Below the pieces are notes generated by a model. It was not told the DNA's origin. It made no database searches and was given only the letters and a program-made list of their open reading frames with translations. 64,000 bases of DNA from CAZRQL01 sp964602415. GTDB taxonomy: Bacteria; Bacteroidota; Bacteroidia; Cytophagales; Flammeovirgaceae. Of the stretch, positions 35,271-44,600 are shown one piece after another. Position 1 is the stretch's first letter. Every line of letters starts with the position of its first letter. The DNA lies in NCBI GenBank assembly GCA_964602415.1, contig CAZRQL010000019.1:5736-69735 (forward strand). Direction: 5' to 3'. Made by a program: the position numbers and the translations under genes.

Positions 35271-36299
35271 TTAACTATAAGTTTCATTTTCCTGCAAAGA
35301 TTCAAAATATTTTGGCGTTTCAATTTTTCTCACTTCCACTGCCACATCGTCTTCTTTATCAGGCTCGCTTTTGGCTGTTTTGAACTCAACCCAATCCCCT
35401 TCTTTAAGTTCACTAAAATCAACATCCAACACACTACTCCAATGAAAAAACAAGTTATTGGGAGGGAAAGCAATAAATCCATAGCCATTTTTAATGCTGA
35501 AAATACGACTTTGCCTTATTTCGTCGCTCACAGAGAACAAGTTTTTGGCTGAGCGGGTCGAATTGCGCCCTGATGAAGTTAGAATATTACCAGCCAAAGA
35601 CTGTCCATTTTGATTTGACTGAATAGTCGGGAAAGAATTTTCCTTGTGTACAAAAAGATCCTTAATGATGTTGTGGTTTTTATTTACCTTATTATCAATA
35701 ATTTCGTGCATAAGCACCGGATAACTAACTTCTTGGAGTAAATTGAGAGAAGTGGTGGTTTTTTTGATTTTCCCTGTCCTTTCATCTGTGTATTCAAAAT
35801 CCCAACCCAAAAGCATTACTCTGGTACCCAGTGAGTTGAGCTTTCTAACCAAAGGGATATAATCGCTGTCGCTGGCTATAAGCACTACGAGATTGAAATG
35901 TTTGAAAATAGTGAGTTCATAAGCCTCCAGAGCAAGCCAAACATCAATGCCTTTTTCTTCCCTTCTGCCGTCCACAGATTTGAGAGGCATGTAATGAGTA
36001 ACCACTCCCTCATTCATCAAAATATCTTCAAACATTCTCTCCGACAGCAACTTGTTTTGCTCGTTGGCTTCGTAAGAACTTAATCTACCTCTAAAATAGT
36101 GAGAATCAACTATTTGACAATACCTAATGTCTGTATTTTCCAACTGAGCGACCTGATGCCTAATAAATTCGTGAATGCCTGAAACAGACAACCGCGATTT
36201 CCTCTCATGCTCGTAGTTATAATAATTGCTGACATGGGAAAAATAATTCCCGTCATAAAAGATACCAATTCTTACTAACTTTTGATTGTAATCTGTCAT
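35271..36299 (-). CDS. NYN-domain (LabA/DUF88) nuclease-like protein with C-terminal cold-shock-like domain
   Basis: 342 residues. Residues 1-175 form a NYN/PIN-like domain: IGIFYDGNYF with Asp16, KGIDVWLALEAYE with Asp119, and LIASDSDYIPLVRKL with Asp144 and Asp146, the four acidic positions that bind metal in this RNase superfamily. A linker follows. Residues about 265-335 resemble an OB/cold-shock fold (IFSIKNGYGFIAFPPNNLFFHWS with a VEFKTAKS continuation), consistent with single-stranded nucleic-acid binding. An RNA-degrading or RNA-sensing role is plausible; the substrate is unknown. First gene of the run with GreA-like, RND and rfbD. Two TAnnTTTG-like boxes lie at 36414-36429. Confidence 0.78.
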   Translation of the reverse strand: MTDYNQKLVRIGIFYDGNYFSHVSNYYNYEHERKSRLSVSGIHEFIRHQVAQLENTDIRYCQIVDSHYFRGRLSSYEANEQNKLLSERMFEDILMNEGVVTHYMPLKSVDGRREEKGIDVWLALEAYELTIFKHFNLVVLIASDSDYIPLVRKLNSLGTRVMLLGWDFEYTDERTGKIKKTTTSLNLLQEVSYPVLMHEIIDNKVNKNHNIIKDLFVHKENSFPTIQSNQNGQSLAGNILTSSGRNSTRSAKNLFSVSDEIRQSRIFSIKNGYGFIAFPPNNLFFHWSSVLDVDFSELKEGDWVEFKTAKSEPDKEDDVAVEVRKIETPKYFESLQENETYS

Positions 36300-36413
36300 A
36301 ATAACTTTTTAAATATAAACCTCTAAAGATAAAACCTTACTTTTCTTTGTAATCCACTGACAATCAAGACCAATAGCCTACTTTCTTAATCGAGACAAGC
36401 CCCGATTAGAGTC

Positions 36414-36429
36414 CAAAAGTACAAAGTTA
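36414..36429 (-). promoter_or_regulatory. Two adjacent -7-like boxes upstream of the NYN operon
   Basis: TAACTTTG and TACTTTTG follow each other on the minus strand (36422-36429 and 36414-36421), about 115 bp upstream of the NYN gene ATG. The rest of the 36300-36508 gap holds a small hairpin around 36388 and nothing else that I recognise. Confidence 0.35.
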
Positions 36430-36508
36430 GCGGTATTCAAGCAAAAAGACATTGACTGTCCTGTGCTACCAAGCTCTTTAAGCCAAAAATCATTGAGCCG
36501 CAAGGGTG

Positions 36509-37036
36509 TTATTTAGGTTTTTCAATCCTAATTCTGGCTTTTTTTTCGGGAGATTTTGTATCGGCGGCCAATTCATCGCGCTTAAGTTTGGGTGGCTTGG
36601 GCTTGGGGAAGGTACGAAATTTGTCCCCTTGCTGGAGGTGCTGTCGTCGGGTGTACCTCACTCCTCTGAACTTGCGGCACTTAGACATATCGGGGCGACC
36701 AATCTCCTCATCTATCTCCGCTATACCGCAATGAATGTGCTTGTACCTCACGCGGCAATACTGAAAAGGATACGATTTATTCTGGTAGATAGGTGGTTTT
36801 TTCTTTTCTTCAACTACTTCATCTTTAGGCACATCATACCTCTTACCCACTTTTCCAATGCCCTCAATGCCCCTTTTGATAGGCGGCAAAGTATCGGGAG
36901 CGGGTTCATCGGGTTCTTCGGCTTTGATGATTTCTCGCTTGGGAACTTTAAGAGCAACTTTTTGGCAGCGGGGCAAACAGGAGTACAACACCATACAAAG
37001 CCCGCAAATCCCAAGAGCAGCTAACATTTTCTTCAT
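36509..37036 (-). CDS. Hypothetical basic lipoprotein
   Basis: 175 residues. Signal peptide ends with lipobox LYSC (Cys20). The mature chain is low-complexity and rich in Lys, Pro and Glu, with an acidic and proline-rich N-terminal tract and a basic C-terminal tail. A central stretch with four cysteines (CLPRC early, YCRVRYKHIHC, KCRKF) could form disulfides. No family recognised. The position next to the giant T9SS proteins may be incidental. Confidence 0.68.
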   Translation of the reverse strand: MKKMLAALGICGLCMVLYSCLPRCQKVALKVPKREIIKAEEPDEPAPDTLPPIKRGIEGIGKVGKRYDVPKDEVVEEKKKPPIYQNKSYPFQYCRVRYKHIHCGIAEIDEEIGRPDMSKCRKFRGVRYTRRQHLQQGDKFRTFPKPKPPKLKRDELAADTKSPEKKARIRIEKPK

Positions 37037-37171
37037 AACAAAATGATAGACAAAAATCTTTCCAAAATTGAAATTCGGTAAAAAATGAAAATATAAACCA
37101 TTGATATAAAATACTTTGAATGAATTTTTGACCTCAATTCAAACAGCCAATGAAGCTGCCTTTTCAAAGTA

Positions 37172-37198
37172 AAAAGCCCGCTTGAGGGCGGGCTTTTC
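37172..37198 (-). terminator. Intrinsic terminator after the 37221-41486 gene
   Basis: AAAAGCCCGC with a short loop and GGCGGGCTTTT is a GC-rich stem bordered by A/T runs on both strands, about 23 bp beyond the stop codon of the T9SS protein gene. Confidence 0.88.
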
Positions 37199-37220
37199 TA
37201 AAAAATAGGATAATCCAAAA

Positions 37221-40200
37221 CTACTCAACCACAATTCTAAGAGTAGAGTTGTAGCCTTGCGAAGTAATGAACTTCACCACATAGATACCTTTTACGCTCA
37301 ACTCAATTCCTTGTGAGAGGTAGTTCGAGTTTTGAGACTGGAAGACCTCTTTTCCGGTCATATCAAAGATAGCCAAGGTAAAGGTTTCGTCGTCTTCAAA
37401 TCCGAAATTGAACTTAATAAGCCCTTGTGTTGGGTTAGGATAGGCCACCAGTTCACGTGCAATCGGAGAAGATGTGAAATCCTCTTCTGCTTCTTGGCGG
37501 GCACTACTTGAAGTATAGAGAGGGAATACTTTGACAAAGTTGCCAATATTCGTTGTTGAAAACAATACCAAATCAGATGGGTGTACGGTGATTTCATTGG
37601 TATTGTTAGTAGCTCTTGGATTGGTTCCTCCTCTGGTACTAATAAAGTCGCCGGGGCCGAGCACATAATTGGCAGCAGAACCATTTGATTTGGTTAGAAT
37701 ATCTGCAAAGCCTACAATTCTTTTTATCGAGCCTCTACCGGAAACCCACAAAACCCCTCTTGCATCCACAAAGCAACCCATAGGACTCTCCATAACCGTA
37801 GCACTGGGGGAGGTTGGTTTTGTAGCAGTGGTGAAATTAGGCTGGCCAAGTACCAAGTCTGCATTTGCGCCATTGGCTTTCGCACGGGCATTTTTGAAGC
37901 CAACTACCCTGTGGTTCACCCTATCAGCTACGTACAGGTTGCCTTTGTAAATACAAAGTGATAGAGGCTCGTTGAACCCGTTTTGAGTGGTAGCAGGTAT
38001 CCTTGAAGTGAAAGTTGATTGTCCCAAAACAGCATCTGCGGGAGCACCATTGGCTTTTTTGGCGGCATTATCAAAACGAATTACGCGGTGGTTTTTCCTG
38101 TCGGCCACCCAAAGAGTGCCTTCTTCGTCAACAAAAATACCTGAAGGTGCTGCCATGCGGACTGCATTGGCACCTGATACAGAGGTGGTGAAAAGAGTTT
38201 GTCCCAACACTCCGTTGGCCGATGGTCTGTTTGAGGCAATAGCATGTGCGTTGTCAAACCATACTACCCTATTATTACCTTGGTCAGAAACCCACAACCT
38301 GCCTGTGTTATCCACAAAAACAGCATACGGATTGCTAAAGCCATTTACCGAAGTGCGGGCTGAGTCAGATACCATATCATTTTGTCCAAAAACCAATTCG
38401 GCGGCTTGTGAAAAGTCGCTTACAGGGTAAGGATACCTCAACACTCTATTGTTTTTGCTGTCGGCAACATAAACTTTTGCGTTTTTGGCATCAATGGCTA
38501 CTCCACTGGGGCCAAAAAGATTGCTTGCACTTAGACCCGAAACAGTAGAACCAAAACCACTTTGTCCAATGACCTGCGTAGGCATTTGGTTGAAGGCAAA
38601 AAACTTACCGTTGCCGGCCAAGGTGCTGAAATTGGAGACAGCGGAATAGCCTACTCCAAACGCATCAATCACATACGCACGATAGTAGATAGTTGAAGCC
38701 TCTGGCAAATTGATGACAAATGTATTGAAAGTACCTGTTGAAGAACTACCGCTAACAACTTTATTGTCTGCAAGAGTAGGTTCGGTTTGGGTGCTGCTCC
38801 ATACAATACCCACTTCTTTGATAGAAATACCGGAAACAACATTGCCACCCAAAATAGCTGTATGTGCAGTAACGGACGAAGAAGTTGGGTTATTGGCAAC
38901 AGGGCCTCCCAGATTTATGTTGTCAATGTAAGCTCTTCTCTGCGCGCTGGGATTGGCAAAGAAAGTAAATATACCAAATGCAGTTGAAGTAGTGTAAGTA
39001 TTGTCAGTAAGAGTTCCCATGCTGGTGGTAGGGGTCGAACTGTATTGGAAACCTGTATTGTAAAATACTTCAAACACACCTGTGCTTGAGCGGGTAACCC
39101 TCAAATCCAGTCCGTTTTTCAAAGCACCTATTGCAAAAACAGGGCTGCTTGGGAAATCACCAACTTTTGTGGGAATGCCAAGGTCTTGTCTCCATAGTTC
39201 AAGTTTGTCAGCACTGCCATTTGCACCTACTCTGAGGAAATAACCTGTCCATGAGTTGGTAGCAATACTGCCATTGCCTATGAGGATAACCCCAAAATTA
39301 TTGGTGCTTGAGGGGTCAAAATCTCCTGAACCCAAAGAAAATTTCCATTCAGAGGTCTGAATGCTTGGAATAACTATAATGTTAGAGCCAAGAGCCGACG
39401 AAGAAGAACCCAAGTATTTGCCGTCTGTGGTTGCTGAACCACCGGGAAGAGTAGAAGCGGTCTCAATGCCAAAAACATTGGTTCCCACCCAAGATGGATT
39501 TAGAGAAAGTTCTAAATCATCAAAATCTTCTACGAAAACATCATTGATTACTTTAAACAGTATATCGTATGTGAGGGCTTCGTAATTGGTGTTGCCTTGC
39601 TGCTCAACCGATACCAATGTGCTGCCAACTGAGGCGGGTGTCAGAGTTCCATCAACTGAATTGTAAGTAGCTATTGCCGTGTTGGCCACGCTGTAAGATA
39701 TGGGTGTACCAATTGATGAGGTAAGGGGTAGAGGAACAGCGACAGAAGTTAAGTTTCTGACAATAACACTTGGAGCAACATTCACAGATTGACTCGCTTT
39801 GAGGATATTGGCTTTGACACCATGACCTGTTAGTGAATAGTTGGCGGCATCCGCACCGGTGAGCACAAAATTGATGTCAATATCATTTGCGGCATCAACC
39901 TGAGCAAAAGTAGCTGAGGCTATCGAAACCACATCGCCAGCCACAACTCCGACCAATGTGCCGGTATTGGAAATGGTCGCCGTGTTGTTCCCATCGTAAG
40001 TCTTATTGTCAATAATGAGACCCGTAACAGAAAGATTTTTCGGATTTATGGTAAGGGTTTGTTCGACATCCACCGCAGGCGCGTAGGTCAGATCACCGGC
40101 TTGCGAAGCAGTGATGGTAACTGTACCAGCCTTCAATATAGTAACTTGATTGCCGGAAATAGTGGCTACGGCGGTATTGGAAGAGGCAAAAGTTACAGTC

Positions 40201-41486
40201 AATGAAGAAGAAGCCGTAGCCGTCAAATTGAAGGGAGCATCTCCATAAGTAACAGCGGACAAAGAATTGAAAGTAATTGTCTGGCTCAACAGTGAATTTT
40301 TGATGGTTTTGGTGCCGGCAGCAGCAACAGGGTCAGTTCCTGTCTTAGTTCCTGTGCTAAAGGAAATATTGGCAAAATCGGTAGCCGCAATATTGATGGT
40401 ATTGTTGTTGGTTGCAGAGCCTGCAATATCAGCCGTAATAAAAATATAATGCGTATTGACCGTCAGGGATTTGCTAAAACTTGGAAAAGTTTGATTGCTG
40501 GCGGCAGCAGGAGAAGATATGGTCGCCAGCAACTCATCGCCGGAATCCCAAGTGTTGTCTGCCGAGTACCAAAGTTTGATGTTGCTCAAATCCGAAGCCC
40601 CATAAGTGCCGGCGGTTGTGATGGTAAGGCCATTGAAATTGGTAGATGAGCCTGTTACATCAAAATCATAGCGTTGGAGGACAACATTGTTATCACCTGC
40701 ATTTACGTCAGAAGCGGCAATACTGCCATTGGTGATGGATATTGATGCTGCCGCTTTTGGCTTGATGCTAACATTGTCAATCCCAAGAGCTTGTGCGTTG
40801 GAAGTAGTTGTTCCAGTCGTTACGGAATACCGCCATGCAAAATAGAACTGGTCATTAAGCGCAAGGGATGAAGAAGGCGTAAAAGTCTTGTTGGTTATTG
40901 AGACAGTCTGCCCGGGTGCGGGGTTAAATCCGTTGTTGTCTCCATCAGCAGCAAACGAGGTAGTAAAATCACTGCCGCAAGAAGTCCATGAATTTCCATC
41001 AGTTGAATAAAACAACTCAATGGTAAACCCTGCGGAGTTGCTGCCATTGCGGTACTTTTCGACATCATAAGAAATCTCAAAGCTGCTAATTGCTGATGAG
41101 CCGTTGTTTTTGAAGTGCTTGTAAACTGTTACTGTTTTAGAAGCAGATGCTGAAGATATGCCTCCAATGGCAGATTCTGAGGTGCTGCCGTTGGCGTTGA
41201 AGCGATAGATGCCATTTGTTGCAGAGCCGGACATGGAATTTCCGGCAGCTTGTTCGACAGCGGAGGCCGCTGAGGAGAAGTTCACGATAGTCCTGGCTGA
41301 AGATGATTTAGCTGCTCTCCAGTTGGAGGGTAGAGAAGCGGTGGTGGAAACACCCAGAGAATTAAAATTCTCAGAGTAAGTGCCTCCGGCGGCGATGTTG
41401 GTCTGGGCTTGCAACCAAGCCGGACCGGCAAGACATAGGGCTAACAAAGCACTGATCAGTCTTGTGGTGATTTTGTTTTGTGTCAT
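37221..41486 (-). CDS. Giant NHL-propeller/MBG-domain T9SS surface protein, paralogue A
   Basis: 1421 residues. Signal peptide 1-28 (ends WLQAQ). Residues about 30-240 are a beta-sandwich with SSFEISYDVEKY. A further beta domain follows. About 400-560 is an MBG/YDG-type region (FNSLSAVTYGDAPF, LIIDNKTYDGNNTATI). Another concanavalin-like domain (VFVEDFDDLELS ...) and a fibronectin-like unit come next. From about residue 990 six NHL-type blades appear, with VYVADSKNNRVLRYPYP, LWVSDQGNNRVVWFD and LWVADRKNHRVIRFD motifs. The C-terminus is a type A T9SS sorting domain. It is probably an adhesin or carbohydrate-binding surface protein. Paralogue B lies directly upstream on the same strand. Confidence 0.88.
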   Translation of the reverse strand: MTQNKITTRLISALLALCLAGPAWLQAQTNIAAGGTYSENFNSLGVSTTASLPSNWRAAKSSSARTIVNFSSAASAVEQAAGNSMSGSATNGIYRFNANGSTSESAIGGISSASASKTVTVYKHFKNNGSSAISSFEISYDVEKYRNGSNSAGFTIELFYSTDGNSWTSCGSDFTTSFAADGDNNGFNPAPGQTVSITNKTFTPSSSLALNDQFYFAWRYSVTTGTTTSNAQALGIDNVSIKPKAAASISITNGSIAASDVNAGDNNVVLQRYDFDVTGSSTNFNGLTITTAGTYGASDLSNIKLWYSADNTWDSGDELLATISSPAAASNQTFPSFSKSLTVNTHYIFITADIAGSATNNNTINIAATDFANISFSTGTKTGTDPVAAAGTKTIKNSLLSQTITFNSLSAVTYGDAPFNLTATASSSLTVTFASSNTAVATISGNQVTILKAGTVTITASQAGDLTYAPAVDVEQTLTINPKNLSVTGLIIDNKTYDGNNTATISNTGTLVGVVAGDVVSIASATFAQVDAANDIDINFVLTGADAANYSLTGHGVKANILKASQSVNVAPSVIVRNLTSVAVPLPLTSSIGTPISYSVANTAIATYNSVDGTLTPASVGSTLVSVEQQGNTNYEALTYDILFKVINDVFVEDFDDLELSLNPSWVGTNVFGIETASTLPGGSATTDGKYLGSSSSALGSNIIVIPSIQTSEWKFSLGSGDFDPSSTNNFGVILIGNGSIATNSWTGYFLRVGANGSADKLELWRQDLGIPTKVGDFPSSPVFAIGALKNGLDLRVTRSSTGVFEVFYNTGFQYSSTPTTSMGTLTDNTYTTSTAFGIFTFFANPSAQRRAYIDNINLGGPVANNPTSSSVTAHTAILGGNVVSGISIKEVGIVWSSTQTEPTLADNKVVSGSSSTGTFNTFVINLPEASTIYYRAYVIDAFGVGYSAVSNFSTLAGNGKFFAFNQMPTQVIGQSGFGSTVSGLSASNLFGPSGVAIDAKNAKVYVADSKNNRVLRYPYPVSDFSQAAELVFGQNDMVSDSARTSVNGFSNPYAVFVDNTGRLWVSDQGNNRVVWFDNAHAIASNRPSANGVLGQTLFTTSVSGANAVRMAAPSGIFVDEEGTLWVADRKNHRVIRFDNAAKKANGAPADAVLGQSTFTSRIPATTQNGFNEPLSLCIYKGNLYVADRVNHRVVGFKNARAKANGANADLVLGQPNFTTATKPTSPSATVMESPMGCFVDARGVLWVSGRGSIKRIVGFADILTKSNGSAANYVLGPGDFISTRGGTNPRATNNTNEITVHPSDLVLFSTTNIGNFVKVFPLYTSSSARQEAEEDFTSSPIARELVAYPNPTQGLIKFNFGFEDDETFTLAIFDMTGKEVFQSQNSNYLSQGIELSVKGIYVVKFITSQGYNSTLRIVVE

Positions 41487-41560
41487 ATTAAGTAAAAAAC
41501 TTTTTGCAATCTCGCTACTTTACATTAACGGAAACTGCTTGAGACATTAACTGTTTGTTA

Positions 41561-41591
41561 CATCCGCCTATTTCGTGGAAATAGGCGGATG
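41561..41591 (-). repeat. Perfect 14-bp hairpin between the two giant NHL genes
   Basis: CATCCGCCTATTTC-GTG-GAAATAGGCGGATG, with a 3-nt loop, lies about 22 bp after the stop of the 41613-46700 gene. No T-run follows on the minus strand, so it is either a terminator that depends on another factor or an mRNA-end stabiliser. Confidence 0.7.
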
Positions 41592-41612
41592 GCAAATGAG
41601 TTTGATACGTAA

Positions 41613-44600
41613 TTACTCTACAATAAGTTTTTGAATAGATTCGTATCCTTGCGAAGTAGTAAATTTGAGAATATAAAAGCCTTTCTCAAAACTAGTAAGG
41701 TTCAAATCATTATCCAATTTATCTATTGTTTTGAAAATAAGTTTTCCTGCTGCATCGAAGACAGAAAGTTCAAATTGCTCTGACTCCTCAAGGTCAAAAC
41801 GAAGTTTGAACAGACCATTGGATGGGTTGGGGTAAACGATCAAGTCTCTAATTGGTTCGCTTTGGAGGGGGGCTTCCATTCTGCTGCCGCTTGAGCCTTC
41901 CATGGCATAACCCAACACGCGGTTTCTTGTCCTATCGGCAGAAAAAAGATGCAATCTTTCTGCATCAATGGCAAGACCAAAGTTTGAGGTGGTTCTTTGG
42001 GAATTGACAGTTACTACGCTGGTGGTAAAACCGGCTTGCCCCAACACTATATCGGCATTCACGCCGCTGGAGGCAGTGCCTGCATCATTGAAAGCCAAAA
42101 TCCTGCGGTTTGTGTTATCCGCCACCCAAAGCGTACCCTCGGCATCAACTGCGCAATCGCTTGGCTGACTGAGTCCGCCTTGTGTCAATGCAGCGGCGCT
42201 TGAGGTAAAATTGCTCTGGCCAAACACAACATCTGCATTGCTTCCATTTGTTTTGCTGCTGATATTGTCAAATCTGAGCACGCGGTTGTTTTTTGTATCG
42301 GCCACGTAGAGGGTGTTGCCGTAAAGCGCGAGTCCGGTAGGCTCATTGAGTCCGCTTTGTGTGGTCGCTGCGGTGATGGTGGTAAAATCGCTTTGTCCCA
42401 GTACCAAATCTGCATTGGCTCCATTGGATTTGGTGGCGGCATGGTTGAAGCGCAGCACGCGGTTGTGGCGCGAATCGGCTACCCACAGGTTGCCCAGTTC
42501 ATCAATGGCCAGTCTGGCCGGCCTAAACAACTTGGCCCTCATATCAGAACTCCTGACTGAAAAAGTACTAAAGCCCAGCACTCCGTTGGCATTGGGCTCA
42601 TTTGAGCTAATGGCATGAGCATTGTCAAACCAAAGCACACGGTTGTTTGAAGCATCGCTGACCCAAAGCCTGCCTTGGTTGTCCACCGCCAAGCCTGCGG
42701 GGTTTTTGAACCGATTGGCTGCATTGCCGGAGAGGTTGGATATAAAGTCGCTTTGGCCAAAAACCAACTCCGCCGAAGCCCCCAAAGTATCCGCAAGGGG
42801 ATAAGCAAATCTCAGTACGCGGTGGTTGGCGAAGTCCGCAACATAGAGCTTGCCGTTTTTGGAGTCAATGGCTATGTCTGCCGGATTAAACAAACCCGAC
42901 TGTGTGGTTTGGGCAGTCCTCGAAGTAAAGTTGCTCTGACCAATCAAAAAAGTAGCCGCCTGTCCATTTTGAACATCAAAGTCAGGAGCACTTTGGGTGG
43001 TAAACATCTGGGCAGTAGAATAAGAGACTCCTTGAGGGTTTATGGCGTAGCTCCTAAAATAAATATCGGTTTGTGCGGGCAAGTTGTGCACAAAAACAGC
43101 CAAAGAGCCTGCATCCAACACGCCCGATGCCACCACGCGGTTGTCTGACAAGGTGGGGGTAGAATTGATGGTGCTCCAGACAAAGCCTGCCTCACTAATA
43201 AGGATGCCTGTCAAGTTCCCATTGAGCACCGCCGAGTATGCCCCGACCGAAGAAGCCGAAACACTGCCATGTGATACTGCATTGACCTTGCCTTCAAAAT
43301 CTAACAATCTATGATTGCCTGCATCGGTGAGCAAAATGCGAAGTTCTTCGGGATGTACACCTACGGCTCTTGGTTGTTTGAGGTTTGTCTTGCTTACTGC
43401 TGCCACATTGGCATCGAAGCCCTGTTGTCCAAGAACCACATCGGCACTACTGCCATTTGTCTTTGAATCAACATCATAATAGCCTATCAAACGATGGTTG
43501 CCTTCATCCACTACCCAAAGAGTGCCCTTTGCATCCACAAAACTCTCATAGGGGCTTTTTTGCTTGTCAGCGGAATTTGACGAGGAAGAAGTGGTAAAAT
43601 CGCTCTGGCCTAATACTACGGTAGCCTCAGGTTGTGAAGTTACCAGATGGGCATCGTCAAATCGGAGTGTCCTGTTATTTTTTTGGTCAGTAACCCAAAG
43701 AGTTGTGCCAAATGTTGCTACCGATGAAGGACTGTTGAATTCTTTTTCTGAAAGGCCGCTTGCATTTGAGACAAAGTCGCTCTGCCCAAAAACACCATCT
43801 GCCTTGGCTCCATTGGCTCTGAGTGCAGCCCTATCAAAGCGCAACACACGGTTGTTGCCATAATCGGCTACATACAAATTGCCCAAGCGGTCTAAATCAA
43901 TCCCTCTGATGCCACTAAACTGAGTATCGCTACAGCCCGACAAATTGTCGCTAAAAGTGGTTTGCCCCAAAACACCGTCTGCATCAGGCTGATTTGAAGA
44001 AATCGAATAGGCACGGTCAAAGCGCAATACCCTGTGGTTTAAGGCATCAGCTACCCAAAGATTGCCCGTATTGTCCACCGCCACGTCAACGGGCCTATCG
44101 AATGTATTGATAGAAACCCCTGAGGCATTGGTAGTAAAATCCGGTTGGCCAAACGCAACTTCCGGCAAAGATAACATCGTGAGAGGATAAGCGTAACGCA
44201 AAACCCTATTGTTCGAGGCGTCGGCCAAATAAACTTTTGAATTGACCCAATCAATCGCTACTCCTCTGGTTACATTGAATTTAGAATCACTCAGACCCGA
44301 AGTATTGGTAGTGAAATTGGTTTGTCCCAAGACGATACTGGCCGCCTGTCCATTGATGAGGGTGTAGCCAATCGTTGCATTGGTAGTGAAGTCTTTTGCA
44401 GAGGAATAGCTTGTGCCAAAAGGATTGGTGGCATACACTCTGAAGTAAACAGTCGAAGAAGCAGGCAATTCGCTCACCGCCACCTCAAAACTGCCCGTTG
44501 AATTGACCCCTGAAGCGGTAACTTTATTGTCTGCTGTAGTGGGGGTGGTATTGACGGCACTCCATACAATCCCTACTTCTGTCAAACTTGTCCCACTTTC

